Assembly (NCBI RefSeq): GCF_009711055.1
Contig: NZ_WMJY01000005.1
Location: 24,934-88,933 of the forward strand
DNA from: Myroides pelagicus
GTDB lineage: Bacteria; Bacteroidota; Bacteroidia; Flavobacteriales; Flavobacteriaceae
DNA length: 64,000 bases
Direction: 5' to 3'
The notes below the pieces were generated by a model. That model saw only the letters and a program-made list of their open reading frames with translations, was not told the origin of the DNA and did not search any database. How positions within the stretch are numbered: the first letter of the stretch is position 1; every line of letters begins with the position of its first letter. The position numbers and the translations under genes were made by a program. Positions 45,293 to 54,890 of this stretch are shown piece after piece.

Positions 45293-45733
45293 TTACTTAA
45301 TATAAAGAACACGCGCCTTATAATCGATGATAGCTTCACCCAAAAGTAGAACATCTGAACCAATAATGCCGTGTACATTTTTAGTCTTGTATTCTGTCAA
45401 TGCAGCGTTGACATGCGATAGATCTAATAAAACAAAATTAAAGTCTTTTTGGTGCCATCTTCCCAGCTGAAGATGGTTCTTAAAAGAAACTTGGGTAAAT
45501 AACCCATTAGCTCCAGCACCAGTTGCTTTTGTCTTCGACTCTGAGGCTGTAATACCGAACATTTCAATATGAGAAAAATCAATACAGCTATTTGATGCTC
45601 CTGTATCCAAAATAAAATCTCCCCACACACCATTAATCTTAGCCCTTACAAAAAGATGTTGTGTAGATGAAATTTTAAACCTCACACTTTTGTATTTTTC
45701 TTTCTTCAGAATCTCTTTTAAGTTTTCCATCAC
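45293..45733 (-). CDS. Retropepsin-like aspartic protease
   Basis: A 146-residue clan AA aspartic protease. The catalytic triplet DTGAS is at 43-47, and the paired hydrophobic-hydrophobic-Gly motif is HGIIGSDVL near the C-terminus. A single such domain needs dimerisation for activity. There is no signal peptide, so it is cytoplasmic. The substrate is unknown. It is divergent from tatD. Confidence 0.85.
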   Translation of the reverse strand: MMENLKEILKKEKYKSVRFKISSTQHLFVRAKINGVWGDFILDTGASNSCIDFSHIEMFGITASESKTKATGAGANGLFTQVSFKNHLQLGRWHQKDFNFVLLDLSHVNAALTEYKTKNVHGIIGSDVLLLGEAIIDYKARVLYIK

Positions 45734-45764
45734 TAAATTTTATTTTTAATTCATTTTATTAAGG

Positions 45765-45772
45765 TACTTTTG
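45765..45772 (+). promoter_or_regulatory. -7 element for tatD
   Basis: TACTTTTG matches TAnnTTTG, 36 bp before the ATG at 45808, in the gap between divergent genes. Confidence 0.55.
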
Positions 45773-45807
45773 TACGCGCAAACTTGCAAATAAATAAATC
45801 AAAAGAA

Positions 45808-46578
45808 ATGATTTTTACAGACACACATACTCACTTATATTCTGATGCATTTGCTGATGACCGCAAAGAAACAATAAATCGAGCGATCTCGAATGGAGTC
45901 ACTCGTTTTTTTATACCTGCTATTGATTCTACATATGCCAAAAGTATGTTTGCCTTGGAAAGTGAATTTCCAAACAATATCTTCCTGATGATGGGTCTAC
46001 ACCCAACAGACGTAAAGTCTGAAACTTATAAAAATGAACTAGCTTTCGTAAAAAGCGAATTGAAACGACGTAAGTACTATGCAGTAGGAGAAATTGGCAT
46101 TGACCTATATTGGGATAAATCGACATTAGAAATTCAACAAGAAGCATTTCAACGTCAAATACAATTAGCCAAACAGTTCAACTTACCCATCAATATACAT
46201 TGTAGAGATGCCTTTGATGAAGTATTTGAGGTCCTTGAAAAAGAGAAAGACGAAAACCTTCGTGGAGTATTCCATTGTTTTACAGGAACAGAAGAACAAG
46301 CAACACAGGCAATTTCTTATAATCTAAAACTAGGAATCGGAGGGGTTGCTACTTTTAAAAATGGGAAAATAGACCAGTTTCTAAGCAAAATAGATTTGAA
46401 ACACATCGTATTAGAAACTGATTCTCCGTATCTTGCACCCACGCCTTTCAGAGGGAAGAGAAATGAGAGTGCATACATTGTAAATATCGCAGAAAAACTA
46501 GCTGCAATATACAATGTATCACTTGAAGAAATTGCCAATATAACGACGGCAAACTCCAAAGATGTCTTTGGTATCTAA
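45808..46578 (+). CDS. tatD: TatD family metal-dependent hydrolase/DNase
   Basis: A 256-residue TIM-barrel hydrolase from the ATG at 45808 (an in-frame TTG at 45784 gives an unlikely extension). Metal ligands are the HTH pair near the start (DTHTHLY), GEIGIDLYW, NIHCRDA, VFHCFTG and LETDSPYLAPTP, all TatD/YcfH signatures. TatD proteins act as 3'-5' nucleases on damaged DNA and have been linked to D-aminoacyl-tRNA handling; the role here is not specified. It is followed by the acyltransferase gene after 45 bp. Confidence 0.94.
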   Translation: MIFTDTHTHLYSDAFADDRKETINRAISNGVTRFFIPAIDSTYAKSMFALESEFPNNIFLMMGLHPTDVKSETYKNELAFVKSELKRRKYYAVGEIGIDLYWDKSTLEIQQEAFQRQIQLAKQFNLPINIHCRDAFDEVFEVLEKEKDENLRGVFHCFTGTEEQATQAISYNLKLGIGGVATFKNGKIDQFLSKIDLKHIVLETDSPYLAPTPFRGKRNESAYIVNIAEKLAAIYNVSLEEIANITTANSKDVFGI

Positions 46579-46623
46579 ATAAAAAACATACTTAAACACT
46601 AGTTATAATAATAAAGCACGATA

Positions 46624-47760
46624 ATGTCTAAATTTGACGAAATACGCCATTACCATGACCACGAGGTAAATGAGGTACTTAAACAGATCTCGAAACACCC
46701 AATGGTCAAAGCTTTAATGGGTTTTACTTTTCCAAACAAATCGGAAAACGACTGGATGGAAGCCTTAAAAGAAGTAAAGTCCATACAGCAATTTCAACAT
46801 GATTTTGTTTATCATTCAATACAAAAAATACTAGAAAAAAGTTCAAGTGGATTGAGCTCATCTGGATTTGAAAAATTAAATAAAAACACCTCATACCTAT
46901 ATGTTTCTAATCATCGTGATATCATCATGGATACATCCTTATTGAATGTATTACTAAAAGATCACGGTATGATAATGACTGCCTCGGCAGTAGGAGACAA
47001 CTTAGTTCAAAAATCATTTTTATTAGCTCTAGCAAAAGTCAATAGAAATTTTCTTGTAAAAAGAGGATTACCTCCTAGAGAGTTACTAGAAAGCTCTAAA
47101 CTAATGTCTGAATACATTCGTCATTTAATTATTGATGAAAACCGTTCAGTATGGATAGCACAAAGAGAAGGAAGAACAAAAGACGGAAATGATGCTACGC
47201 ATCAAGGTGTCTTAAAAATGTTAGGAATGGCCTCAGATCAAGAGGAATTAATGGACTACTTTAAAAATTTAAAGATAGTACCTGTTTCGATTTCTTATGA
47301 ATACGATCCTACAGATGCGATGAAAATGCCTCAAATTATAGCTAAGGCAAAAAATGAAGACTATATCAAAAACAAAAATGAAGACTTCGCTAACTTATAC
47401 AGTGGAATTATAGGCCAGAAAAGAGGTATTCATATTCATCTAGGAGATGTAATAAACACCGAACTAGATGATATTAAAGCTAATTTTGATAAAGCAAACA
47501 AACAAATACAAGCGTTAACATCTGTAATTGATCATTCGATCGTTACAAACTATCATTTGTGGCCAACAAATTATATTGCTTATGATATGATGTATAAGAC
47601 TGATAAATTTGCTGATAAATACACTCAACAAGAACGTTCTCTCTTTGAAAGACGCTTAGAATTACGCGTAGATAAAAGTAACCCTATTGTCGTAGAGAGC
47701 TTCTTAGCGATGTATGCTAATCCTGTAGTTAATAAACTAAAATTGACAGAGCATGAATAA
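46624..47760 (+). CDS. PlsC-type glycerophosphate acyltransferase
   Basis: A 378-residue acyltransferase. The acyl-transfer motif is NHRDIIMD with His97 and Asp103 (one residue longer than the usual HX4D but typical of this Bacteroidota group, as I recall). The phosphate-binding motif is WIAQREGRTKDG. FLVKRGLPPRE lies between. It probably acylates glycerol-3-phosphate or its 1-acyl form. It overlaps the asparaginase gene by 8 bp, so the two are translationally coupled. Confidence 0.87.
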   Translation: MSKFDEIRHYHDHEVNEVLKQISKHPMVKALMGFTFPNKSENDWMEALKEVKSIQQFQHDFVYHSIQKILEKSSSGLSSSGFEKLNKNTSYLYVSNHRDIIMDTSLLNVLLKDHGMIMTASAVGDNLVQKSFLLALAKVNRNFLVKRGLPPRELLESSKLMSEYIRHLIIDENRSVWIAQREGRTKDGNDATHQGVLKMLGMASDQEELMDYFKNLKIVPVSISYEYDPTDAMKMPQIIAKAKNEDYIKNKNEDFANLYSGIIGQKRGIHIHLGDVINTELDDIKANFDKANKQIQALTSVIDHSIVTNYHLWPTNYIAYDMMYKTDKFADKYTQQERSLFERRLELRVDKSNPIVVESFLAMYANPVVNKLKLTEHE

Positions 47761-48778
47761 GCCAAACATATTACTAATCTATACAGGAGGTACTATAGGG
47801 ATGGTCAAAGATTTTAAAACAGGCGCATTAAAAGCCTTTAACTTTGACCAACTTGTTGATCGCATTCCTGAATTGCATCTATTAGACTGCTCAATAGACA
47901 CCTACTCTTTTGAGGTTCCTATTGACTCATCAAATATGCAGCCAGTCATGTGGGTTCAAATGGCTGAAGTTATAGAACAGTATTATGATCAATTTGACGG
48001 TTTTGTGATACTACACGGATCAGATACAATGTCATACTCAGCGTCTGCATTAAGTTTTATGTTAGAAAATATTAGCAAACCAGTCATTCTAACCGGCTCT
48101 CAGCTTCCGATCGGAGACTTACGAACAGATGCAAAAGAAAACCTCATCACAGCCATACAAATTGCTGCGTTACACGAAAATAATCAACCCGTCATTCAAG
48201 AGGTATGTCTATACTTTGAGTACAAGCTTTACCGAGGCAATAGAACATCTAAGGTAAGTGCAGAATTATTCAATGCTTTTACCTCTCCAAATATACCTCA
48301 TCTAGCGGAATCAGGTGTGAATTTGAAGATAAACAAAGCCTTGTTACACCGACCTAGAGTAGGTAGTACATTTAGCATTCACAAAGAAATGTCTCAGAAT
48401 GTTATGATTCTTAAAGTATTTCCAGGTATTCAGCAACGCCTATTTGAGTCAGTATTAAACATCGAAGACCTAGAAGGGTTAGTTCTAGAAACTTATGGAT
48501 CAGGAAACGCTCCTACAGAATCTTGGTTCATTAACACCCTGGCAAAGTCAATACAAAGGGGATTAAAAGTAATCAACGTTACACAATGCCCAAGTGGCAG
48601 TGTACTGATGGGTAAATACGAAACAAGCACTGAATTAAAAGAAATAGGTGTAATCTCTGGTAAAGATATTACCACAGAAGCGGCGATTACTAAACTAATG
48701 TTCTTACTTAAACAACCTCGTGTAGATGACTTTAAATCACGTTTTGAAACACCTATTTGTGGAGAAATGGAAGATTAA
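47753..48778 (+). CDS. ansA: Type I (cytoplasmic) L-asparaginase
   Basis: A 341-residue asparaginase that hydrolyses asparagine to aspartate and ammonia. The first catalytic Thr is in IYTGGTIGM, the second in LHGSDTMSYSASALSFML, with GSQLPIGDLRTDAKEN as the family motif. No signal peptide is present, which points to the cytoplasmic low-affinity form. It overlaps the acyltransferase gene upstream; a tRNA-Ser follows. Confidence 0.95.
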   Translation: MNKPNILLIYTGGTIGMVKDFKTGALKAFNFDQLVDRIPELHLLDCSIDTYSFEVPIDSSNMQPVMWVQMAEVIEQYYDQFDGFVILHGSDTMSYSASALSFMLENISKPVILTGSQLPIGDLRTDAKENLITAIQIAALHENNQPVIQEVCLYFEYKLYRGNRTSKVSAELFNAFTSPNIPHLAESGVNLKINKALLHRPRVGSTFSIHKEMSQNVMILKVFPGIQQRLFESVLNIEDLEGLVLETYGSGNAPTESWFINTLAKSIQRGLKVINVTQCPSGSVLMGKYETSTELKEIGVISGKDITTEAAITKLMFLLKQPRVDDFKSRFETPICGEMED

Positions 48779-48801
48779 TAGTATATTCGCACGTCCAAAA
48801 A

Positions 48802-48886
48802 AGAAAGGTGGCCGAGTGGTTGAAGGCGCACGCCTGGAAAGTGTGTATACAGCAATGTATCGAGGGTTCGAATCCCTTCCTTTCTG
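48802..48886 (+). tRNA. tRNA-Ser (GGA)
   Basis: An 85-nt class II tRNA. The acceptor pairs AGAAAGG (48802-48808) with CCTTTCT (48879-48885), discriminator G. The anticodon loop CTGGAAA carries GGA. A long variable arm (gtatacagcaatgtat region) precedes the T loop TTCGAAT. CCA is not encoded. A terminator follows at once. Confidence 0.95.
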
Positions 48887-48890
48887 CATC

Positions 48891-48925
48891 AAAAAGTCTT
48901 TAGTCAAATGACTAAAGACTTTTTA
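48891..48925 (+). terminator. intrinsic terminator after tRNA-Ser
   Basis: A stem of about 15 bp (aaaagtctttagtca with tgactaaagactttt) with a 2-4-nt loop is followed by T. Confidence 0.92.
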
Positions 48926-49091
48926 TATTTGTTTGAGGTACAAAAAAAGAGTGATCCTAAATATAGAACCACCCTTTCCATCGTAAAATCGATTACTTTA
49001 TAACTAACTTTAACCTAGGCCTGACTATGTCAGTTACTCCATTGCAGACCACTAATAACTAACCTTAAATATAACTTATATAATTACCTCG

Positions 49092-49379
49092 TTAGTAATC
49101 GATTGCGATACGTTGTATAACAACTTCTTTAATATAACTAACAACTTTTTGATGTTCAGGATGCGCTGCATATATTGCTAAATCCTCCAAACTAGCAAAG
49201 GTAGTATGCAACATAACGTCAAAATTAGAAATATCAGTCCCTTCCATATTAAACATTACCTGTATACCTATTAATTCCTTTATTTTTCCTTTTAGAGCTA
49301 ATAGCTGCTTCTTCATTTCCATAGCATGCTGATCCTTATTCTCTTCTTTTAACTTCCACAAAACAATATGTGTAATCAT
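49092..49379 (-). CDS. Dabb family alpha-beta barrel protein
   Basis: A 95-residue protein of the stress-responsive A/B barrel (Dabb) family: MITHIVLWKLKEE at the start and FDVMLHTTFASLEDLAIYAAHPEHQKV are typical. Members are small dimers with varied or unknown roles. It lies 65 bp downstream of tyrA on the same strand and could share its transcript. Confidence 0.9.
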   Translation of the reverse strand: MITHIVLWKLKEENKDQHAMEMKKQLLALKGKIKELIGIQVMFNMEGTDISNFDVMLHTTFASLEDLAIYAAHPEHQKVVSYIKEVVIQRIAIDY

Positions 49380-49444
49380 TCGTTTACTAATTTTAATTTT
49401 ACGTTAGCTAAAGATAATCACATCTATTGAAAAATGGATACTAC

Positions 49445-50296
49445 TTACTTATTCAATTTGCCTTTTATCCTATTCGCTTCTTTAATAAATCCAGCTAATT
49501 GCTCAGTATCTCTTTCCTTTAAGTGGTCTCTAAACGCGCTTAACTTATCTAAATAAATATCTAAAATAGGTAAGATATGATCCGCATTCTGCTCAAAAAT
49601 AGGCAACCACATATCGACAGAACTCTTCGCTAAACGAACTGTCGAAGCAAATCCACCAGCCGCTAGGTTGAATATAGCCGAATCATCTTTTTCTTTGTCC
49701 AGGACAGCCACAGCTAGAGCGTAAGAAATAGCATGAGACAAATGTGAAACATAACCTACATGTTCATCATGAGCATCTGCATCCATCAAAATCAAACGCA
49801 TATTCAAGTGATAATACAATTCTGAAATAAGGTTTAGTGCTTTTGGTGAAGACTTCTCAGGGTCACAAATAATTGCCACTCTATCCTTAAACAGCCCTTT
49901 AAATGCAGCTTCTGGCCCACTATATTCTGTTCCAGACATAGGGTGTGTTGCCACAAAATTACCACGCATAGTATGCTCTGCAACATTCCTTGACAAGAGC
50001 GACTTTGTCGACCCTACATCAAGTACATATGTATCTTTTCTTATTCTATCCAATACGTAGGGCACCAATTCCACTGTAGCATTCACAGGAGTTGCAAGAA
50101 CAATAATATCAGAATGTTCTATCAAACTATCCAATCCAACAGCTTCATCTATAATACTTAATTCTAATGCTTTATTTAAATTCTTTTCTGATAAATCAGT
50201 TCCTATAATTTTAGAAGCAAAAGACTTCTCTTTCAAGTCTAAAACCATAGACCCACCAATCAAGCCAACGCCGACTAGTCCAATTATTTTTCCCAT
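49445..50296 (-). CDS. tyrA: Prephenate dehydrogenase
   Basis: A 283-residue NAD-dependent TyrA, which makes 4-hydroxyphenylpyruvate for tyrosine. The Rossmann motif GVGLIGGS is near the start, then VGSTKS, the substrate His in THPMSGTEYSGP and DEHVGYVSHLSHAISYAL. No chorismate mutase or ACT domain is fused. In other flavobacteria, as I recall, tyrA often sits with pheA and related genes; here it stands apart from them. Confidence 0.93.
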   Translation of the reverse strand: MGKIIGLVGVGLIGGSMVLDLKEKSFASKIIGTDLSEKNLNKALELSIIDEAVGLDSLIEHSDIIVLATPVNATVELVPYVLDRIRKDTYVLDVGSTKSLLSRNVAEHTMRGNFVATHPMSGTEYSGPEAAFKGLFKDRVAIICDPEKSSPKALNLISELYYHLNMRLILMDADAHDEHVGYVSHLSHAISYALAVAVLDKEKDDSAIFNLAAGGFASTVRLAKSSVDMWLPIFEQNADHILPILDIYLDKLSAFRDHLKERDTEQLAGFIKEANRIKGKLNK

Positions 50297-50350
50297 ATAC
50301 TTTCTTTATCCAATAAACTAATTAAGAAGTCTAAAATACTAATCAATTAG

Positions 50351-51769
50351 TTATAATAGAGATGAAGGACAGACATATTTTGTTTTAGGCAATGCGCTAT
50401 TATCTCTGATAGCATTAAACCCACCTTTTACATCCACTAAATTGCGAATGCCATATTTATATAATACTGATGCTGCTATCATACTTCGGTACCCCCCCGC
50501 ACAATATATAATCAATAAATTGTCATCTGAAACCTCATTTATTCGATCAACCAACTGATTAAGCGATAGATTAATAGAATTTTCCAAGTGCTCTGCATTG
50601 TATTCGTTAATCTTTCTTACATCAAAGAGAATCGCGTTACGTTCAATAATAACACCTTCCATTTCATTAACATCAATGCGCTCAATTACGTCAACAGGCA
50701 ATGATGCTTTCTTCCAAGTATCAAACCCTCCTTCCAAATAACCAATCGTTTGATCATATCCTACACGGGACAAGCGAATCATACTTTCTTCCTCTTTTCC
50801 TTCGTCAGTAATCAAGACAATCTTTTGTTTTATATCCGAAATCATCTCACCTACCCAAACAGCAAAAGGTCCTTTCAATCCAATATTTATACTTTTCGGT
50901 ATAAATCCTTCAGAAAAAGTTTGAGGGTCTCTTGTATCCAAAACAAGTATACTATCATCATTCAATAATGCTTTAAAATCTTCTAGCTCGATTGGTCGAT
51001 TAGCGCGATCTAAAACATTTTCTAAATGGTCATACCCCTGAATATTCATCAAAACATTATTGGGGAAGTATTGTGGAGGTTTAGCTAAACCACTCAATAG
51101 TTCACTTACAAACTCGTCTTCAGTCATATCAGCACGCAAAGCATAGTTGGTCATCTTTTGATTACCTAATGTATCCGAAGTCTCTTTACTCATATTCTTT
51201 CCACAAGCAGATCCTGCCCCATGATTAGGGTAAACAATTAAATGATCTGACAAAGGCATTATTTTAGTTCTCAATGAATGAAACAAATGTCTTGCAAGAA
51301 TTTCCTCTGTTATTTCAGATTTAACCAACTGTACTAAATCTGGTCTTCCCACATCACCTATAAAAAGTGTGTCTCCTGTAATAAGAGCATGCTCTAATCC
51401 TTGCTCATCATAAATCAAATAAGTCGTACTTTCCATCGTATGTCCAGGAGTATGCAAAACCTTTACTCTAACTCCTCCAACATCAAACACCTGATTATCT
51501 GTTGCTATAATAGCATCATAATTAGGATTAGCGGTAGGACCAAATACAACACTTGCTCCAGTCTTCTTCACTAAATCTAAATGTCCACTGACAAAATCAG
51601 CATGAAAATGCGTCTCAAAAACATACTTAATCTTTGCACCTGCAGCATCTGCCCTATCAATATAAGCCTGTACATCTCTCAAGGGGTCAAATATTGCTAC
51701 CTCTCCTTGACTCTCTAAATAATATGCAGCATGTGCAATACAACCAGTATAAATTTGTTCTATCTTCAT
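50351..51769 (-). CDS. MBL-fold persulfide dioxygenase with two rhodanese domains (CstB-like)
   Basis: A 472-residue sulfur enzyme. The metallo-beta-lactamase domain has THFHAD at 53-58 and His63, with TGDTLFIGDVGRPD further on, as in persulfide dioxygenases. Two rhodanese domains follow. The first lacks the catalytic Cys (ITDEGKEEE in its place). The second has it at Cys423 in YCAGGYRS. This active/inactive order is that of CstB, which detoxifies persulfides. It might protect against sulfide used by the methionine operon; that link is inference. Confidence 0.9.
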   Translation of the reverse strand: MKIEQIYTGCIAHAAYYLESQGEVAIFDPLRDVQAYIDRADAAGAKIKYVFETHFHADFVSGHLDLVKKTGASVVFGPTANPNYDAIIATDNQVFDVGGVRVKVLHTPGHTMESTTYLIYDEQGLEHALITGDTLFIGDVGRPDLVQLVKSEITEEILARHLFHSLRTKIMPLSDHLIVYPNHGAGSACGKNMSKETSDTLGNQKMTNYALRADMTEDEFVSELLSGLAKPPQYFPNNVLMNIQGYDHLENVLDRANRPIELEDFKALLNDDSILVLDTRDPQTFSEGFIPKSINIGLKGPFAVWVGEMISDIKQKIVLITDEGKEEESMIRLSRVGYDQTIGYLEGGFDTWKKASLPVDVIERIDVNEMEGVIIERNAILFDVRKINEYNAEHLENSINLSLNQLVDRINEVSDDNLLIIYCAGGYRSMIAASVLYKYGIRNLVDVKGGFNAIRDNSALPKTKYVCPSSLL

Positions 51770-51884
51770 ATAACTTATTTTTCAGATGTAAAATTAACAC
51801 TCTGATTATTAAACAAAAATGACATATATCATCAAAAAAATAAGAACCATGTATTAAATCTATTTCTACTTCCAATTCTTTCAA

Positions 51885-51912
51885 TAAAAAAAGCCTAGCT
51901 TTCACTAGACTT
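51885..51912 (-). terminator. intrinsic terminator after response regulator
   Basis: An 8-bp stem aagcctag (51891-51898) with ctagactt (51905-51912), one G-T pair, is followed on the minus strand by T. Confidence 0.8.
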
Positions 51913-51920
51913 ACTTTCGC

Positions 51921-52580
51921 TTATACAAACCCTAACTTAATTGCGTTTTGAACTAAAGTTGCAGTATCAGACACTTCGAAGACTTGCTTCATCTTAGCCA
52001 ATCTTTTCTTTATAGTTGGATTAGAAAGAGGTATATGCTCATCGAGTTCCTGTAATTTATACCCTTTCGATAACAAAACTAAAATAGCGCGATTGTAATC
52101 ATCATACATCATCTCTTTTCTAACAATCTCACTAAGACAATGCTTTACAATCTCACTTTGATAACGGGTCCCATTAAGTACCTCTTTAACAATACCTATT
52201 AAACTATCTGGAGATATTTCATGTTTACTAGCCAATCCATCAGGGCGAATATTCTTCACTATTTCGTAAATAGTCAATACCTCAGTGTGCCCTGTAATCA
52301 TCAGTGTCTTACATTCCGGCATAACTTTATTTAGATATAATATTATATCTCCACCGTCATTCCACTTGAAAGTTTCATTAGAAGGCACCGAAAAATCAAC
52401 GATAGCGACATCAAAGAAATCACCATTCGCTACAGCTTCATCTATAATCTCTTTCGCAGAGAGACAGTCAAAAGCCTTCGTAAATTTTGACTTCCCTAGT
52501 AAACCTTCATCCTTATTTAAGGCCAGAATATACCCCTCTACAATCAAAGGGTGATCATCAACTAATAATATACTACACAT
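51921..52580 (-). CDS. Response regulator, LuxR/NarL type
   Basis: A 219-residue regulator. The receiver domain has the acidic pair D8/D9, phospho-acceptor D62 (VAIVDFS) and Lys in ASKHE. A helix-turn-helix follows (ILVLLSKGYKLQELDEHIPLSNPTIKKRLAKMKQVF). The HTH departs from the usual LuxR consensus, though the NPTIKKRL recognition helix is clear. It is divergent from the HisKA_3-type kinase gene at 52813, its likely partner. Confidence 0.88.
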   Translation of the reverse strand: MCSILLVDDHPLIVEGYILALNKDEGLLGKSKFTKAFDCLSAKEIIDEAVANGDFFDVAIVDFSVPSNETFKWNDGGDIILYLNKVMPECKTLMITGHTEVLTIYEIVKNIRPDGLASKHEISPDSLIGIVKEVLNGTRYQSEIVKHCLSEIVRKEMMYDDYNRAILVLLSKGYKLQELDEHIPLSNPTIKKRLAKMKQVFEVSDTATLVQNAIKLGFV

Positions 52581-52812
52581 AGATTAACTTATAAATTAAC
52601 TTTAAAGGTAAGAATTATTCAATAAAAAATTAAACAAAACTTCTTTTTACCATATTCAAGTCGTTCAAAATTAGACAAACTATTACAGAAATAAAAAACA
52701 GTTCTTCTAAAAACATCGCATTTTACAAAAATCCTTAGGTAAACAAGTGAGTATTTGTATAAATTTTAGTTATTTTTATGACTTAACAATTGCCCCCATT
52801 ATCTACACTTAC

Positions 52813-54873
52813 ATGAATTTTATAAAATACTTGTTACTAATACTAGTTGCACTACTACTTACAATTAGCTGTAAGCAAGAAAATAAGAACAACTATGTGT
52901 TTAACGACCTAGATATCACTAAAGAAGACTCTATTAAAACAATTACAAAGGCGGATAGTTTACTGACTCAGGCTCTATCCCTGAACAATAACCAAAAAAA
53001 CAGATTTTATAGCTACGAACTCCTCAAAAAGTTATACAGCTTAGACCATTTCTCAGAATGTTCAAAATATGACTCGTTAATCAATCAATTATTATCTAAA
53101 GCCTTAAAAGCAAATGATGATGCTATCGTAAGCCGTGTTTATAAAATAAAATCTATGCGCAGTTACTACTCATCACAATTAGACAGTGCATACCATTACC
53201 TAGTAAAGGCTGAACAAGGTTTTACTTTTCTAAAAGACAGCATAGAACTAGGAAAAACTGCAATTGCCAAGGCACAAATACTATTTGAATACGGCGTATA
53301 CACAGAAAGCGAAAAAGAGATCCTTACAGGGCTTAAATTATTAAAAACATCTAATGAGAAACGGATACTCTATAGGGCAAACCATCTACTAGCAATTAAC
53401 TTGACTGAACTATTTGAATTTGAACAAGCGAGAAAATACTTTGACAATACACGTGTTCTAATTCAAGAATTATTAGAAGACAAAACCATCTCTCAAAAAC
53501 AAGCAGAATATTTCTTAGCAAACCTCAATAATAACCTTTCTCACCTATATTATTATGAGAATGATTATAAAAATGCTAAGAAGTTTGCTTTAAAAGGAAT
53601 TTATGAATCTCCTACTTTATCAAAAGACTCACAACTTTATACTATTTTATTAACCAATCTAATAAAAGCTAAAATTGAATTAAATGAGTATAAAGACACT
53701 AATAAAATCATTGAAGAGATTATCGCAATTGAAACTAGTAAAAACAAAAAAGGCCCATATAGTGGAGGACTACCTAGTACACTATTAGTCAAAGCTAAGT
53801 ACTATCTACACAAAAATGATTTAGAGAACGCTATATTCTATGGCACACAGGCATATAAAAGAGCTACTTATGAAAAGAAATATCAACCAGCAAAAGAAGC
53901 GTTAAGTTTTCTAGCTAAATATGACCACGAAAACACTCTATCTCATATACAACACTTTATGGAACTAAATGATAGTTTAATAAAACTTAACAGGCATAGC
54001 AAAAACACCTTTGCCAGAATAGAATATGAAGTAGAAAGTTTATCAAATCAAAACAAAAAACTAATTGCTGACAAACGAATTATTTTAATTATTGGAGGTC
54101 TGTTAATCCTGATTTTCATCGGTACTATTATCAGCTTAATTCAGTACATTAAGAACAAAAACTTATTGTTTCAGCACAAAAACAAACTCAACGATGAAAA
54201 GATATATAAACTTATATTAGAGCAAAAAGAACTCTCGGAAAATGCGAAATTCAGTGAACGAAAAAGAATTGCTAAAGAACTACATGATGGTGTAATAAAT
54301 CGTATTTTTACAACGCGCTTTCACTTAATGCAAATCAATTGTAACTCAGAGGAATCACAGCGTTTGATGTTAATAAACGAATTGCATAAAGCAGAGGAAG
54401 AAATTAGGACAATCTCTTATTTACTAAATCAAGAGAAATTATCTGACCAAAGCCGTTTTGACCAACTTGTAGATGATTTAATCTCTAATCAACAAAACGC
54501 GTTCAATACAAAATTTTATTACAAAGCTGATGAAAACTTAAAATGGGATCGTTTAAATAGTGAACAGAAATTAAATTTATACAGAATATTACAAGAGATC
54601 TTACAAAATATAAACAAACACTCTCAAGCTACTGAGGTAATCATCACTATCGTAAAACTTATGGTAGGTAAGTTCCAACTAATTATCAAAGATAACGGAA
54701 TTGGTTATGATGTCAATAAAGTAAAAAACAAAGGATTAGGTCTTAAGAATATCATCGAACGTACTAAAAGACTTGGAGCTAGTATCTCTACTACTACCAA
54801 ACCAAATGAGGGAGTAAAAATAATCTTAGAACTTGATATTTACAATAAGCACAAAAAAAGAGCTAATCGATAA
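52813..54873 (+). CDS. TPR-containing sensor histidine kinase (HisKA_3/NarX type)
   Basis: A 686-residue kinase from the ATG at 52813. The longer frame from 52747 lacks coding character before it. The N-terminus looks like a lipoprotein signal (LLTISCKQ); a large TPR-rich periplasmic or surface domain (about 40-400) follows, then a membrane helix (IILIIGGLLILIFIGTIISLIQYI region), a coiled linker, the HisKA_3 phospho-acceptor His491 in KELHDG, and an ATPase domain with NINKHS, DNGIGYD and GLGLKNI. The neighbouring divergent regulator is the expected target. The signal is unknown. Confidence 0.9.
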   Translation: MNFIKYLLLILVALLLTISCKQENKNNYVFNDLDITKEDSIKTITKADSLLTQALSLNNNQKNRFYSYELLKKLYSLDHFSECSKYDSLINQLLSKALKANDDAIVSRVYKIKSMRSYYSSQLDSAYHYLVKAEQGFTFLKDSIELGKTAIAKAQILFEYGVYTESEKEILTGLKLLKTSNEKRILYRANHLLAINLTELFEFEQARKYFDNTRVLIQELLEDKTISQKQAEYFLANLNNNLSHLYYYENDYKNAKKFALKGIYESPTLSKDSQLYTILLTNLIKAKIELNEYKDTNKIIEEIIAIETSKNKKGPYSGGLPSTLLVKAKYYLHKNDLENAIFYGTQAYKRATYEKKYQPAKEALSFLAKYDHENTLSHIQHFMELNDSLIKLNRHSKNTFARIEYEVESLSNQNKKLIADKRIILIIGGLLILIFIGTIISLIQYIKNKNLLFQHKNKLNDEKIYKLILEQKELSENAKFSERKRIAKELHDGVINRIFTTRFHLMQINCNSEESQRLMLINELHKAEEEIRTISYLLNQEKLSDQSRFDQLVDDLISNQQNAFNTKFYYKADENLKWDRLNSEQKLNLYRILQEILQNINKHSQATEVIITIVKLMVGKFQLIIKDNGIGYDVNKVKNKGLGLKNIIERTKRLGASISTTTKPNEGVKIILELDIYNKHKKRANR

Positions 54874-54887
54874 TGATTAGCTCTTTT
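54856..54887. terminator. Bidirectional terminator overlapping kinase 3' end
   Basis: A perfect 13-bp stem aaaagagctaatc (54856-54868) with gattagctctttt (54875-54887) has a 6-nt loop holding the stop codon of the kinase gene. It serves the kinase and the convergent asd gene. Confidence 0.9.
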
Positions 54888-54890
54888 ATA

